DNA from: Flavobacterium pokkalii
GTDB lineage: Bacteria > Bacteroidota > Bacteroidia > Flavobacteriales > Flavobacteriaceae
Length of the DNA stretch: 42,128 nt
Direction of reading: 5' to 3'
Assembly (NCBI RefSeq): GCF_014596575.1
Contig: NZ_NASZ01000029.1
Location: 1 to 42,128 of the forward strand
The position numbers and the translations under genes were made by a program. The number at the start of each line of letters is the position of its first letter. Position 1 is the stretch's first letter. Shown in pieces: positions 1 to 7,235 of this stretch. The notes beneath the pieces were generated by a model. The model did no database searches. It saw nothing but the letters and a program-made list of their open reading frames with translations, and was not told the DNA's origin.

Positions 1-119
1 AGCTCACAGCTCACAGCTCACAGCTCACAGCTCACAGCTCACAGCTCACAGCTCACAGCTCACAGCTCACAGCTCACAGCTCACAGCTCACAGCTCACAA
101 CTCACTATTCACCATTCAC
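1..119. repeat. heptamer tandem repeat array
   Basis: The 7-bp unit agctcac is repeated 14 times without error from base 1 to 98. Three degraded units follow in the same phase: aactcac (99-105), tattcac (106-112) and cattcac (113-119). The array ends 8 bp before the MBOAT start codon. It touches the window edge, so its true length is unknown. The same heptamer family reappears as two units (actcaca) near 3471-3484. There are no spacers, so it is not a CRISPR array. Its function is unknown; slipped-strand length change could alter the spacing of a promoter or leader for the next gene. Confidence 0.95.
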
Positions 120-126
120 TACTAAA

Positions 127-1560
127 ATGTTTTTCAACTCCCTAACTTTTGCCATTTTCCTCCCAATAGTTTTTGTGCTGTATTGGTTCGTGTTCAATAA
201 AAACAAAACTACCCAAAACAGCCTGTTAATTATTGCTAGCTATTATTTCTATTCCTGTTGGGACTGGCGTTTTTTGTTTCTATTAGTTTTTTCAACCTTT
301 CTGGATTATTATACCGGAATCCGCATTGAAAAAAGCCGGACAGAAAGCGGACGTAAATTCTGGTTTTGGCTTAGTATCGGAGTCAATCTGGGATTTCTGG
401 GCATGTTCAAATACTACAATTTTTTCGCAAGTTCTTTTGCCGAATTAGCGAATGGCTTCGGACTGAAAACCTCCCCTTTTTTGTTGGAAGTCGTGCTTCC
501 CGTGGGAATTTCGTTTTATACGTTTCACGGCCTGTCCTATGTTATTGATATTTATTACAAAAGAATCAAAGCCGAATACAACTTTGTCGATTATTCACTC
601 TTTGTGAGTTATTTTCCGCTGTTGGTCGCCGGACCTATCGAAAGAGCCACGCATTTGTTGCCCGAATTAAAAGAAAAAAGAAGCTTTAACTTCGAACAGG
701 CCAAGGCCGGAATCTACCAAATGCTATGGGGATTAGTCAAAAAAGTCGTGATTGCCGATACCTGTGCTACCTATGCCAATGCCATTTTCGACCATTATCC
801 GTCAATGAATTCCGGTTCACTCATTTTGGGAGCGGCGTATTTTGCGTTCCAAATTTACGGAGACTTCTCCGGCTATTCCGATATGGCTTTGGGGATGTCT
901 AAATTGTTCGGCTTAGAGTTGCTGCGAAATTTCAACTATCCCTATTTCTCCAGAGACATTGCCGAGTTCTGGCGTCGTTGGCACATTTCTCTTTCTTCCT
1001 GGTTTCGCGATTATTTGTACATTCCCCTCGGAGGCAGCAAGGGCGGACTCTGGATGAAAATCCGAAATACCTTTATCATCTTTTTAGTCAGCGGATTTTG
1101 GCATGGCGCCAATTGGACCTATGTCGTTTGGGGATTTATCAATGCCTTGTATTTCCTGCCCTTGTTATTGCGAAAATCCAATCGAAACAATATCGAAATT
1201 GTGGAGCTGGACAAAAGTTGGAATTCTGTAAAAGTAGTGGCTAACATCCTGCTCACTTTTGCGCTGAGCTGCCTGGCCTGGGTATTTTTCAGAGCCAATA
1301 CCATTACCGATGCTTTTTTGTATTTGAAAAAAATGTTGACCAATGGAATTTTTTCCTCTCAATACTTAGCCAATGAGCGCTACAATTACGAATTAGTATT
1401 AATGCTCGTAGCTTTTATAGCTGTCGAATGGAACCATCGCACCAAAGAAGAACCTATTTCCGGCAAATACCAAACTGTAAAACTAGCCCTTTGCTTAGCA
1501 GCAATTATTACATTAGGTACGTATTCGGACTATAAAGAATTTATTTATTTTCAGTTTTAA
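127..1560 (+). CDS. MBOAT family O-acyltransferase (AlgI-like)
   Basis: A 477-residue multi-pass inner-membrane protein of the MBOAT family, close to the usual length of AlgI/DltB-like enzymes. Visible motifs are the FQIYGDFSGYSDMALG block, the WRRWHISLSSWFRDYLYIPLGG region with H286, and SGFWHGANW with the conserved active-site His at H326. Family members take an acyl group, usually acetyl, from a cytoplasmic donor and pass it across the membrane to a secreted polysaccharide, working with a periplasmic SGNH or AlgX/AlgJ-like partner. That partner is probably the SGNH-like protein at 2095, two genes downstream. The ATG at 127 follows the heptamer array with no Shine-Dalgarno, which is normal in this phylum. 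The acceptor, probably the polysaccharide made by the downstream genes, is inferred from context only. Confidence 0.93.
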   Translation: MFFNSLTFAIFLPIVFVLYWFVFNKNKTTQNSLLIIASYYFYSCWDWRFLFLLVFSTFLDYYTGIRIEKSRTESGRKFWFWLSIGVNLGFLGMFKYYNFFASSFAELANGFGLKTSPFLLEVVLPVGISFYTFHGLSYVIDIYYKRIKAEYNFVDYSLFVSYFPLLVAGPIERATHLLPELKEKRSFNFEQAKAGIYQMLWGLVKKVVIADTCATYANAIFDHYPSMNSGSLILGAAYFAFQIYGDFSGYSDMALGMSKLFGLELLRNFNYPYFSRDIAEFWRRWHISLSSWFRDYLYIPLGGSKGGLWMKIRNTFIIFLVSGFWHGANWTYVVWGFINALYFLPLLLRKSNRNNIEIVELDKSWNSVKVVANILLTFALSCLAWVFFRANTITDAFLYLKKMLTNGIFSSQYLANERYNYELVLMLVAFIAVEWNHRTKEEPISGKYQTVKLALCLAAIITLGTYSDYKEFIYFQF

Positions 1561-1621
1561 TAATTATTGTTTAAGAAAAAAATAGAATAACACACAGTTT
1601 TGTCATCTTGACGCAGGAAAG

Positions 1622-1634
1622 ATCACATAAAGTA
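1622..1634. repeat. left copy of 13-bp direct repeat flanking the GIY-YIG gene
   Basis: The sequence atcacataaagta here recurs exactly at 2030-2042. It follows gtcatcttgacgcagga (1600-1616), a type of motif I associate with intergenic repeats of Bacteroidetes. The two copies bracket the GIY-YIG gene. Confidence 0.7.
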
Positions 1635-1707
1635 AGTCTGTAAAGAGAACTTTTAAATATGTAATAATTGCACAAAGTAATGTTTTGTAAAAGATAAGAA
1701 TAAAATT

Positions 1708-2052
1708 ATGTATGAATTAAATGAGGGATACCATACTTATTATGTCTATATAATTACAAATAATTATAGAAGTACTTTTTATATAGGTATGACAAATAAT
1801 TTGAGAATAAGGTTGCAACAACATCATGATAATATAATTGAAAACAAAAAAACCTTCGCATCTAAATATAGTGTTGAATTTTTGGTGTATTATGAAAAAT
1901 TTACTTGGGTACAGCAAGCTATTGCAAGAGAAAAAGAGTTAAAAGGATGGAATAGAACAAAAAAAATCGAATTAATTCGTTCTTTTAATCCCGAATTTGA
2001 ATTTTTGAATAATAGGTTTAAAGATAGGAATCACATAAAGTATTTCCGATAA
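1708..2052 (+). CDS. GIY-YIG nuclease family protein
   Basis: A 114-residue single-domain GIY-YIG (UvrC/Intron-type) protein. The variant core is VYI at residues 13-15, then YIGMTNNL at 25-32, a basic R33/R35 pair followed by QQHH, and the glutamate-bearing helix AIAREKELKGW near residue 75. This domain cleaves DNA with a tyrosine and a metal-bound glutamate. Small stand-alone members are widespread in Bacteroidetes and their role is unclear. The gene is more AT-rich than its neighbours and separates the MBOAT gene from its likely SGNH partner. A 13-bp direct repeat brackets it, and the right copy encodes part of the C-terminus (residues 108-112, HIKYF). That suggests a small inserted unit, though insertion is an inference. 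No catalytic residue appears to be missing. Confidence 0.88.
   Translation: MYELNEGYHTYYVYIITNNYRSTFYIGMTNNLRIRLQQHHDNIIENKKTFASKYSVEFLVYYEKFTWVQQAIAREKELKGWNRTKKIELIRSFNPEFEFLNNRFKDRNHIKYFR
2030..2042. repeat. right copy of 13-bp direct repeat
   Basis: An exact copy of the 13 bases at 1622-1634. It lies inside the last codons of the GIY-YIG gene, so the C-terminal residues and stop codon come from repeat sequence. Confidence 0.7.
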
Positions 2053-2094
2053 GAAGTAGTTGGTTTTCTTATAAGTAATAAAGTTAAAATTAAA

Positions 2095-2997
2095 ATGAAA
2101 CAATTCATACTTTTCACAATCAAAACCATAGTCATCATCCTGTTTTTAGCAGTACTGTTGGACTATGCCTATACCACCGTATATGCACATTCGAATAACC
2201 GAAACAAAATAGAGGATGTCTATAATTCCGAAAATAGAAATTACGACGTCGTAATTTTGGGCTCTTCCCGTGCCAACAACCATTTTGTTTCCGAAATGTT
2301 CGAACAAAAAGGCCTGAAAACCTTTAACTATGGCATCAGTGGCGGACATTTATTCGAAGCCGATTTACTGCTGAAACTAATGATGGAACGCCATTATAAA
2401 ATCAAAACAGTCATTCTGGAAGCCGATTTAAATTTGTCCAGTGAAAAACGTTCCGAAACGGTGGCGGCTAAATTTTTACCCTATATACACCGTTCTGAAA
2501 TTATTAAAGAACATTTCTTCAAAGAACCCGATTTTAATAGCCTGTATTATATCCCTTTTTATCGCTATGTCAATTTTGATGAATTAATCGGTTTCAGAGA
2601 ATTTTATAAAACACTATCGAAGCAACCAACTAATGTCTTGGACAAAGGAGGATTTCATGCGCTGAAACAAAATAAAAAAGGCAGCATGAAAAATGATATT
2701 AGTAGCTTAAAACCTTTAAAAAATAAGTATTACGAAGATATAAAAGCAATTTGCAAAGTCAATAAAATTAACTTTATAGCGGTAATGACTCCCATGTGTG
2801 AAAACACCAAAGGAATCAATTATTTTGATAAGGTAAAAAAAGCCTACCCTGAAATTCACAATTATGAAAATGTAGTTGTAGAAGACAAATACTTCTCCTC
2901 CTGCGGCCACATGAACAATGAAGGGGCGAGGTTATTTACAGAAAGGATTATCAATGATTTTTTTTACAAAAAGGTATCGAATAAACTGACGTTTTAA
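2095..2997 (+). CDS. membrane-anchored SGNH/GDSL-like protein
   Basis: A 300-residue protein with one N-terminal membrane segment (residues about 5-25), then DVVILGSSRANNHF at 51-64. This matches SGNH block I, with S58 as the likely nucleophile. Near the C-terminus, SSCGHMNNEGARLF resembles block V (DxxH followed by NxxGA), with H272 as the catalytic histidine. The aspartate expected three residues before it is S269. In alginate and related systems such periplasmic SGNH proteins complete polysaccharide O-acetylation with an MBOAT partner, and the MBOAT gene at 127-1560 fits that role. It could instead be a deacetylase or a binding protein, given the changed triad. Confidence 0.75.
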   Translation: MKQFILFTIKTIVIILFLAVLLDYAYTTVYAHSNNRNKIEDVYNSENRNYDVVILGSSRANNHFVSEMFEQKGLKTFNYGISGGHLFEADLLLKLMMERHYKIKTVILEADLNLSSEKRSETVAAKFLPYIHRSEIIKEHFFKEPDFNSLYYIPFYRYVNFDELIGFREFYKTLSKQPTNVLDKGGFHALKQNKKGSMKNDISSLKPLKNKYYEDIKAICKVNKINFIAVMTPMCENTKGINYFDKVKKAYPEIHNYENVVVEDKYFSSCGHMNNEGARLFTERIINDFFYKKVSNKLTF

Positions 2998-3193
2998 AGT
3001 TTTGAGTTTTTGAATTGTAAACTAAATCATTGTTGTTTACGAAAATTAAATGTCCTTAGCATCCGCAGTCGAGCGTCAAATATTTGAAGAATGCGTAAAA
3101 AGAAAAGCTGTTTGAGGACGAAGGACGAGTTCTTTTCTTTTAGCATTCGAAAATAAATTTAACCGACGAGGATGCAGAGACTTGATTTTTTTG

Positions 3194-3221
3194 TTTCTTT
3201 TTTGATCAAGCAAAAAAGAAA
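3194..3221. terminator. perfect 11-bp hairpin, possible terminator
   Basis: The arms tttcttttttg (3194-3204) and caaaaaagaaa (3211-3221) enclose the loop atcaag. It lies about 200 bp past the SGNH gene and could end transcription. It is also part of a larger repeat-like block, so its role is uncertain. Confidence 0.4.
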
Positions 3222-3303
3222 ATTCTTGAGGACAAATATTGCTTACTTTTAGAAAATGTCAATGGTAGTGTCTTTTGCTAAATGTAAATGAGGCGGAAAA
3301 TGT

Positions 3304-3318
3304 CCGATAGCCATCGGG
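3304..3318. repeat. ccgatag-type near-palindrome, copy 1
   Basis: ccgatagccatcggg followed by acccataaccc. It pairs in sequence with the perfect palindrome at 3456, and both are followed by ac(c/t)ca-type runs, which marks a shared repeat module. Confidence 0.6.
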
Positions 3319-3455
3319 ACCCATAACCCGGAATAGAATAAATTTAAAAGAGAAAAAAACATTAACTTGCAGTGATAATATGAGCCATAAAAACGATCCT
3401 GTCCTGAGCTAAGCCTGTCCTGGGCTCGACGAAGGATTAGAGGTCACAATTCATT

Positions 3456-3484
3456 CCGATAGCTATCGGGACTCACAACTCACA
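3456..3484. repeat. ccgatagctatcgg palindrome plus two actcaca heptamers
   Basis: A perfect 14-bp palindrome (3456-3469) followed by actcacaactcaca, two units of the same heptamer family as the array at the window start. It sits 8 bp before the next coding region. Confidence 0.65.
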
Positions 3485-3492
3485 ACTTTTAA

Positions 3493-4863
3493 ATGGAGAA
3501 AACCAAGATTTTATTATTATTTCCTGATGGTGTAGGGGTTAGAAATTATCTTTATTCGGATGTTTTTCAGAAAAAGAGCCATGATTTAATTTTGTTCCAC
3601 AATTTCGACCCCGAGACAATTTCTACTATAAAAAAAGAGACTTCAATGGATACGGAAATAAGTATTCCTAAATACAAAGAATCTCTGAAAGAAAAATTTT
3701 TAAGAGAATTAATTTGTCTCTCAAGATTATATTATAATAAGTCAAAGGTCAATAATCCAACGCTATTAAACAATTGGAATAGGAATCAAAAAACAATTTC
3801 TAAAAAACTATTTTACAAAACAATTGAATGCATAGCCCCTTTTTTTACAAAATACGCCGCTATTTTAAAGTTAGAAAAGGCTTATCAGGCAGCCATCCGA
3901 AAAAATCCTTTTTATGATGAGGTAAAAGCTATTTTAAAAGAAATCCAACCTAAAATTGTTTTTTGCTCACATCAAAGAGCCTTAAAAGCGGCAACAATAT
4001 TTGCTGCGGCTGCTGATTTAGGAATTAAAACCACAACAGTTATTTTTTCCTGGGACAATTTACCTAAGGCACGTTTGGCTTTAAGAGCCGATAATTATTT
4101 GGTTTGGTCAAAATATATGAAGGAAGAATTACATTTTTATTATCCTGAAATTGCTGCCGAAAAAGTTCACATTACAGGAACGCCCCAATTTGAATTTTAT
4201 GCTGATAAAACAAATATTATAGAGAAGAAATGGTTTTACGAAAAATACAATTTAGATCCGACAAAAAAAATCATTTGTTTTTCGGGTGATGATACCAAAA
4301 CCTCACCGGACGACCCTTTGTATCTAAAAGATATGGCTGATGAATTAATAAAAGCCAATTTACAGAATGAATATCAGATTTTGTTAAGAAGATGCCCGGT
4401 AGATTTTTCAGGTAGATTTGATGCTGTTGTAGCAGAATATAAAGAGCTGATTAAAGAAGCACCTCCTTTATGGTATTGCAACACATCAAAAGACTGGAAT
4501 GCAGTTTACCCTTCCCGAGAGGATGTGAAACTATTAGTAAGTACAGTATATTATGCTGATGTAGTGGTTAATGTGGGGTCAACAATGGCATTTGATTTTG
4601 CGGTTTATAACAAACCCTGTATATTTATTAATTATGATCAGCAAAATAAAACAGTTAAAGATTGGTCAGTTAAAACCATTTACCAATACCAGCATTTTAA
4701 ATCAATGCCGGATAAAGAGGCTGTAATATGGCTCAATGCAAAAGAAGAAATCATTCAAAAACTGGTGAATATGAATTACAATAAGGAAGCTATGTTGCAA
4801 TGGGAAAAAGTCGTAATAGGAAACTATAAGGAAGCTTCTCAAAAAATTAGACAAATATTATAA
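3493..4863 (+). CDS. putative GT-B glycosyltransferase (CDP-glycerol transferase/epimerase-like fold)
   Basis: A 456-residue soluble protein with no signal peptide. Its second half carries features of GT-B enzymes related to the UDP-GlcNAc 2-epimerase and CDP-glycerol glycerophosphotransferase superfamily: KIVFCSHQRALKA, VIFSWDNLPKARLAL, the HITGTPQFEFY linker, a Rossmann strand IICFSGDD, and the donor-site-like VVVNVGSTMAFDFAVYNKPCIFI. The N-terminal 130 residues match nothing I recognise. Its position in a polysaccharide locus suggests transfer of a sugar or polyol phosphate to a lipid-linked glycan; the exact donor cannot be read. The coding sequence is AT-rich. Repeats flank it on both sides and it does not overlap its neighbours, so it may be transcribed separately. 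Confidence 0.75.
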   Translation: MEKTKILLLFPDGVGVRNYLYSDVFQKKSHDLILFHNFDPETISTIKKETSMDTEISIPKYKESLKEKFLRELICLSRLYYNKSKVNNPTLLNNWNRNQKTISKKLFYKTIECIAPFFTKYAAILKLEKAYQAAIRKNPFYDEVKAILKEIQPKIVFCSHQRALKAATIFAAAADLGIKTTTVIFSWDNLPKARLALRADNYLVWSKYMKEELHFYYPEIAAEKVHITGTPQFEFYADKTNIIEKKWFYEKYNLDPTKKIICFSGDDTKTSPDDPLYLKDMADELIKANLQNEYQILLRRCPVDFSGRFDAVVAEYKELIKEAPPLWYCNTSKDWNAVYPSREDVKLLVSTVYYADVVVNVGSTMAFDFAVYNKPCIFINYDQQNKTVKDWSVKTIYQYQHFKSMPDKEAVIWLNAKEEIIQKLVNMNYNKEAMLQWEKVVIGNYKEASQKIRQIL

Positions 4864-4904
4864 TTAAACCAGTTGGGTAAAATTAGTTTTTGATAACAAA
4901 TTTT

Positions 4905-4960
4905 CGTCAGTTCGAGTGATTTTCTCCCGAAACTTCGGGAAGAAAATCGTATCGAAAACA
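4905..4960. repeat. intergenic repeat module A with hairpin
   Basis: It opens with cgtcagttcgagt, then a hairpin with arms gattttctcccgaa (4918-4931) and ttcgggaagaaaatc (4934-4948), and closes with cgtatcgaaaac. A shorter copy follows at 4994. A regulatory or REP-like role is possible but unsupported. Confidence 0.65.
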
Positions 4961-4993
4961 AGAAAAATTTCATTAAAAACGGTTTTCGATATC

Positions 4994-5030
4994 CGTCACT
5001 TCGAGTAGCGAAGCGTATCGAGAAGTTTTG
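4994..5030. repeat. intergenic repeat module B
   Basis: It opens with cgtcacttcgagt and closes with cgtatcgagaag, the same ends as the module at 4905, but with the short agcgaag in place of the long hairpin. The 241-bp gap that contains both modules has no gene. Confidence 0.65.
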
Positions 5031-5104
5031 TTCCGTTTCATTAGGCAAAAAAACTCGAAAAGACGATTTTAATAATTTCCACAACAGCTTATAACTAACT
5101 CAAT

Positions 5105-6265
5105 ATGCACATTTGTTTTTTGACCAATGAATATCCTAAAAAAGGCTTCCCGCACGGAGGCATAGGCAGTTTTGTTCAAACCTTGGGGAGGACATTAGTA
5201 CAACAGGGGATTGAAGTGTCGGTAGTTGGATTAAATTATACCCCAAATGATGAACATCAACTTCTGGATGGTGTAAATGTATATCGGTTAAAAAAAAGCA
5301 AAGTAAAAGGATTAGCCTGGTTTTTCAATTCAAAAGCAATTAACAGAAAAATAGCAACAATTCACAAACAGCAACCCATTGATATTGCGGAGGGAGCAGA
5401 GTTAAGTCTGGCTTTTATAAAAAAAGTAAAGAATATTAAGTATATCATCCGATTGCATGGCGGACATCATTTTTTTGCAGAAGCCGAGAATAGAGGAATT
5501 AATACATGGAAAGGATTTCAGGAAAAACGCTCTTTTCAAAAAGCCGATGCCTTTATTGCCGTTTCTCAATATGTAAAAACACATACTGAAAAATATTTAA
5601 GTTACCATAACAAGCCAATAGTATACCTGAATAATCCTGTTGATACTGATTTTTTTAGACCAATAGATAAAGTAGTGTCAGAATTGGAAAATAAAATTGT
5701 TTTTGTAGGTACAGTTTGTGAAAAAAAAGGAGTCCGTCAGTTGATTCAGTCTTTCCCATTAGTGAAAAACGAAATTCCCAAAACCACTCTTGAAATCTAT
5801 GGACGGGATTGGCTTTTTCCCGATGGAAGTTCCTATATTCAGATGTTGAAAGAAACAGAATTACCACAATTAGGAAAAACAGCAAAAGACATTCATTTTC
5901 ATGGTGCAATCCCCTTTACTGAAATTACCGAAGTTTATGCCAAAGCTGCTGTTTGTGTATTTCCTTCCCACATGGAAACCTTTGGTCTGGTAGCATTAGA
6001 AGCGATGGCAATGCAAAAAGCAGTAGTATTCACTAATAAAGGACCGGGATCGGAAATTATCATGGATGGCAAAACAGGATTCTTATGTAATCCAAATAAT
6101 CCGTCAGCCATAGCCGAAAAAATAATATGGGCATTGAGTCATAAATCTGAAGCCCGACAAATAGGGATCAAAGCTAGAAAAGAGGTACTAAATAACTTCA
6201 ATGTCAAAATACTCATTCAAAAAAACATACAGTTTTATTCCAAGATAATTTCTGGTAAAAACTAA
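5105..6265 (+). CDS. glycosyltransferase family 4 protein
   Basis: A 386-residue cytoplasmic GT-B enzyme of family GT4. The N-terminal acceptor domain begins MHICFLTNEYPKKGFPHGGIG, with the glycine-rich GGIGSFV loop at about 19-25. The C-terminal donor domain has KIVFVGTVCEKKG, the EX7E motif in ETFGLVALE, and the GPGSEII loop that contacts the nucleotide sugar. The length and both domains are complete. It should add one sugar from an NDP-sugar to a growing polysaccharide repeat unit with retention of configuration; the sugar cannot be deduced. Repeat-filled gaps of 241 and 415 bp flank it. Confidence 0.92.
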   Translation: MHICFLTNEYPKKGFPHGGIGSFVQTLGRTLVQQGIEVSVVGLNYTPNDEHQLLDGVNVYRLKKSKVKGLAWFFNSKAINRKIATIHKQQPIDIAEGAELSLAFIKKVKNIKYIIRLHGGHHFFAEAENRGINTWKGFQEKRSFQKADAFIAVSQYVKTHTEKYLSYHNKPIVYLNNPVDTDFFRPIDKVVSELENKIVFVGTVCEKKGVRQLIQSFPLVKNEIPKTTLEIYGRDWLFPDGSSYIQMLKETELPQLGKTAKDIHFHGAIPFTEITEVYAKAAVCVFPSHMETFGLVALEAMAMQKAVVFTNKGPGSEIIMDGKTGFLCNPNNPSAIAEKIIWALSHKSEARQIGIKARKEVLNNFNVKILIQKNIQFYSKIISGKN

Positions 6266-6300
6266 GAATGTAGTTTGAATTTTTGTAATTACCACTACAC

Positions 6301-6334
6301 ATATTCCCCTCTCCGAGAGGGGCTAAGGGTGTGT
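6301..6334. repeat. cccctct/agagggg hairpin repeat, copy 1
   Basis: attcccctctccgagagggg followed by ctaagggtgtgt. The inner cccctct/agagggg arms form a tight hairpin. The same layout occurs at 6377. Confidence 0.7.
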
Positions 6335-6376
6335 TACAATCGTGAAGAAAATTCAAAACGCTCTCAATTAGTACAG

Positions 6377-6411
6377 ACACATTCCCCTCTTGAGAGGGGT
6401 TAGGGGTGTGT
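6377..6411. repeat. cccctct/agagggg hairpin repeat, copy 2
   Basis: acattcccctcttgagaggg then gttaggggtgtgt. It is a close copy of the 6301 module in the same orientation, 76 bp further on. Confidence 0.7.
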
Positions 6412-6507
6412 AAAACATGAAATGAAATCTTTAAGTCCTCAATTACCACCTGCCGATAACCCACAACTCATAACGGAAAAGGTTTAGAGGGGGAAACAAA
6501 CACTCTA

Positions 6508-6552
6508 GTTTTTCCCTCCCTTTAGGGCAGGGGGAAGGAAAACCTGTGCAAA
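6508..6552. repeat. looser ccctccctttagggcaggggg module
   Basis: tttttccctccctttagggc followed by agggggaaggaaaacctg. The pyrimidine arm and the purine arm can pair around tttagggc. It resembles the two modules upstream only in composition and symmetry. Confidence 0.45.
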
Positions 6553-6680
6553 ACTAAAACACACTCAATTATCACTAAACATATTTCACAACCTAGCTAA
6601 CTACTTTGTTAGAGAAATTTGATAGGCAATTATAATTAGAAATCTTATATTTACCCCAATTAGTAATATGAATTTTTACT

Positions 6681-7232
6681 ATGGGAGTTTTTCAATTAAT
6701 AATATCTGATTATAAAAAATATAAAAAGTATGGAGGGAATTTTATTTCTATACTTTTTTTTACTCAGGGTTTTTGGGCAATATTGCAATATAGAGTTGCT
6801 AATTTTGTTTCTAAGTTTAAAATTCCGGTTTTAAAACATTTATGTCAGTTTTTTTGTCTGATTTGGCAAAAAGGAATTGAGTTGTTAACTGGTGTTTCGA
6901 TACCTTCTTCGGCTAGTATAGGGCATTCTTTTTATATTGGTCATTTTGGAGGTATTATAATTAATGCGAATGTAATTATAGGAAATAATTGTAATATCTC
7001 GCAGGGAGTTACAATTGGTGTCTCAGGTTTAAATGAGAATAGAGGAGTGCCTAAAATTGGGAATAATGTGTATTTGGGAGCTAATTGTGTTGTTGCAGGG
7101 GATATTAGTGTAGGAGATAATGTGATCGTGAGTGCCTGTTCCTTAGTTACCAGAGATGTAGAGTCAGGTAGCGTTGTTATGGGAGTACCTGCTGTAAAAA
7201 TTTCAACAAAAGGATCAAATGGCTATATTTAA
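6681..7232 (+). CDS. serine acetyltransferase-like hexapeptide O-acetyltransferase
   Basis: A 183-residue protein with an N-terminal helical region and a left-handed beta-helix of hexapeptide repeats from about residue 75 to 175 (ASIGHS, VIIGNN, PKIGNN, VYLGANCVVAG, ISVGDN, VIVSAC), ending in the usual VVMGVPAVKI. It resembles CysE, but the CysE signatures IHPGA and DHGMG read IPSSA and GHFGG here, so the His-Asp acid pair is not conserved. A role as acetyl-CoA-dependent acetyltransferase for a sugar or a polysaccharide precursor fits better than cysteine synthesis. It is 3 bp from the next glycosyltransferase and starts a tight run of five genes. Confidence 0.82.
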   Translation: MGVFQLIISDYKKYKKYGGNFISILFFTQGFWAILQYRVANFVSKFKIPVLKHLCQFFCLIWQKGIELLTGVSIPSSASIGHSFYIGHFGGIIINANVIIGNNCNISQGVTIGVSGLNENRGVPKIGNNVYLGANCVVAGDISVGDNVIVSACSLVTRDVESGSVVMGVPAVKISTKGSNGYI

Positions 7233-7235
7233 TTT

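Larger units (their letters stand above)
2998..3492. other. 495-bp intergenic stretch rich in short repeats
   Basis: No credible gene is present. From left to right it holds: an imperfect inverted pair gcatccgcagtcg (3059-3071) and cgacgaggatgc (3164-3175); a perfect 11-bp hairpin tttcttttttg/caaaaaagaaa (3194-3204 and 3211-3221); a near-palindrome ccgatagccatcggg (3304-3318); two abutting copies of cctgtcctgrgct (3398 and 3414); a perfect palindrome ccgatagctatcgg (3456-3469); and two actcaca heptamers (3471-3484) just before the next start codon. These resemble intergenic repeats that recur in Flavobacterium genomes, from general knowledge and not checked here. Confidence 0.7.
6266..6680. 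other. 415-bp intergenic stretch with C-rich hairpin repeats
   Basis: No gene is credible. Two similar C/G-rich modules (6301-6334 and 6377-6411) and a looser third (6508-6552) are listed separately. Between them, aatta-(c/g/t)-cac-type runs recur near 6284, 6366, 6440 and 6565. A possible promoter for the next gene is TATATTTA at 6646-6653 with TTTG at 6618-6621 (24-bp spacing, rather long). Confidence 0.65.

Noticed and set aside
1..119. Possible CRISPR array at the window start
   Set aside because: Units are 7 bp, contiguous and without spacers; no cas gene is near.
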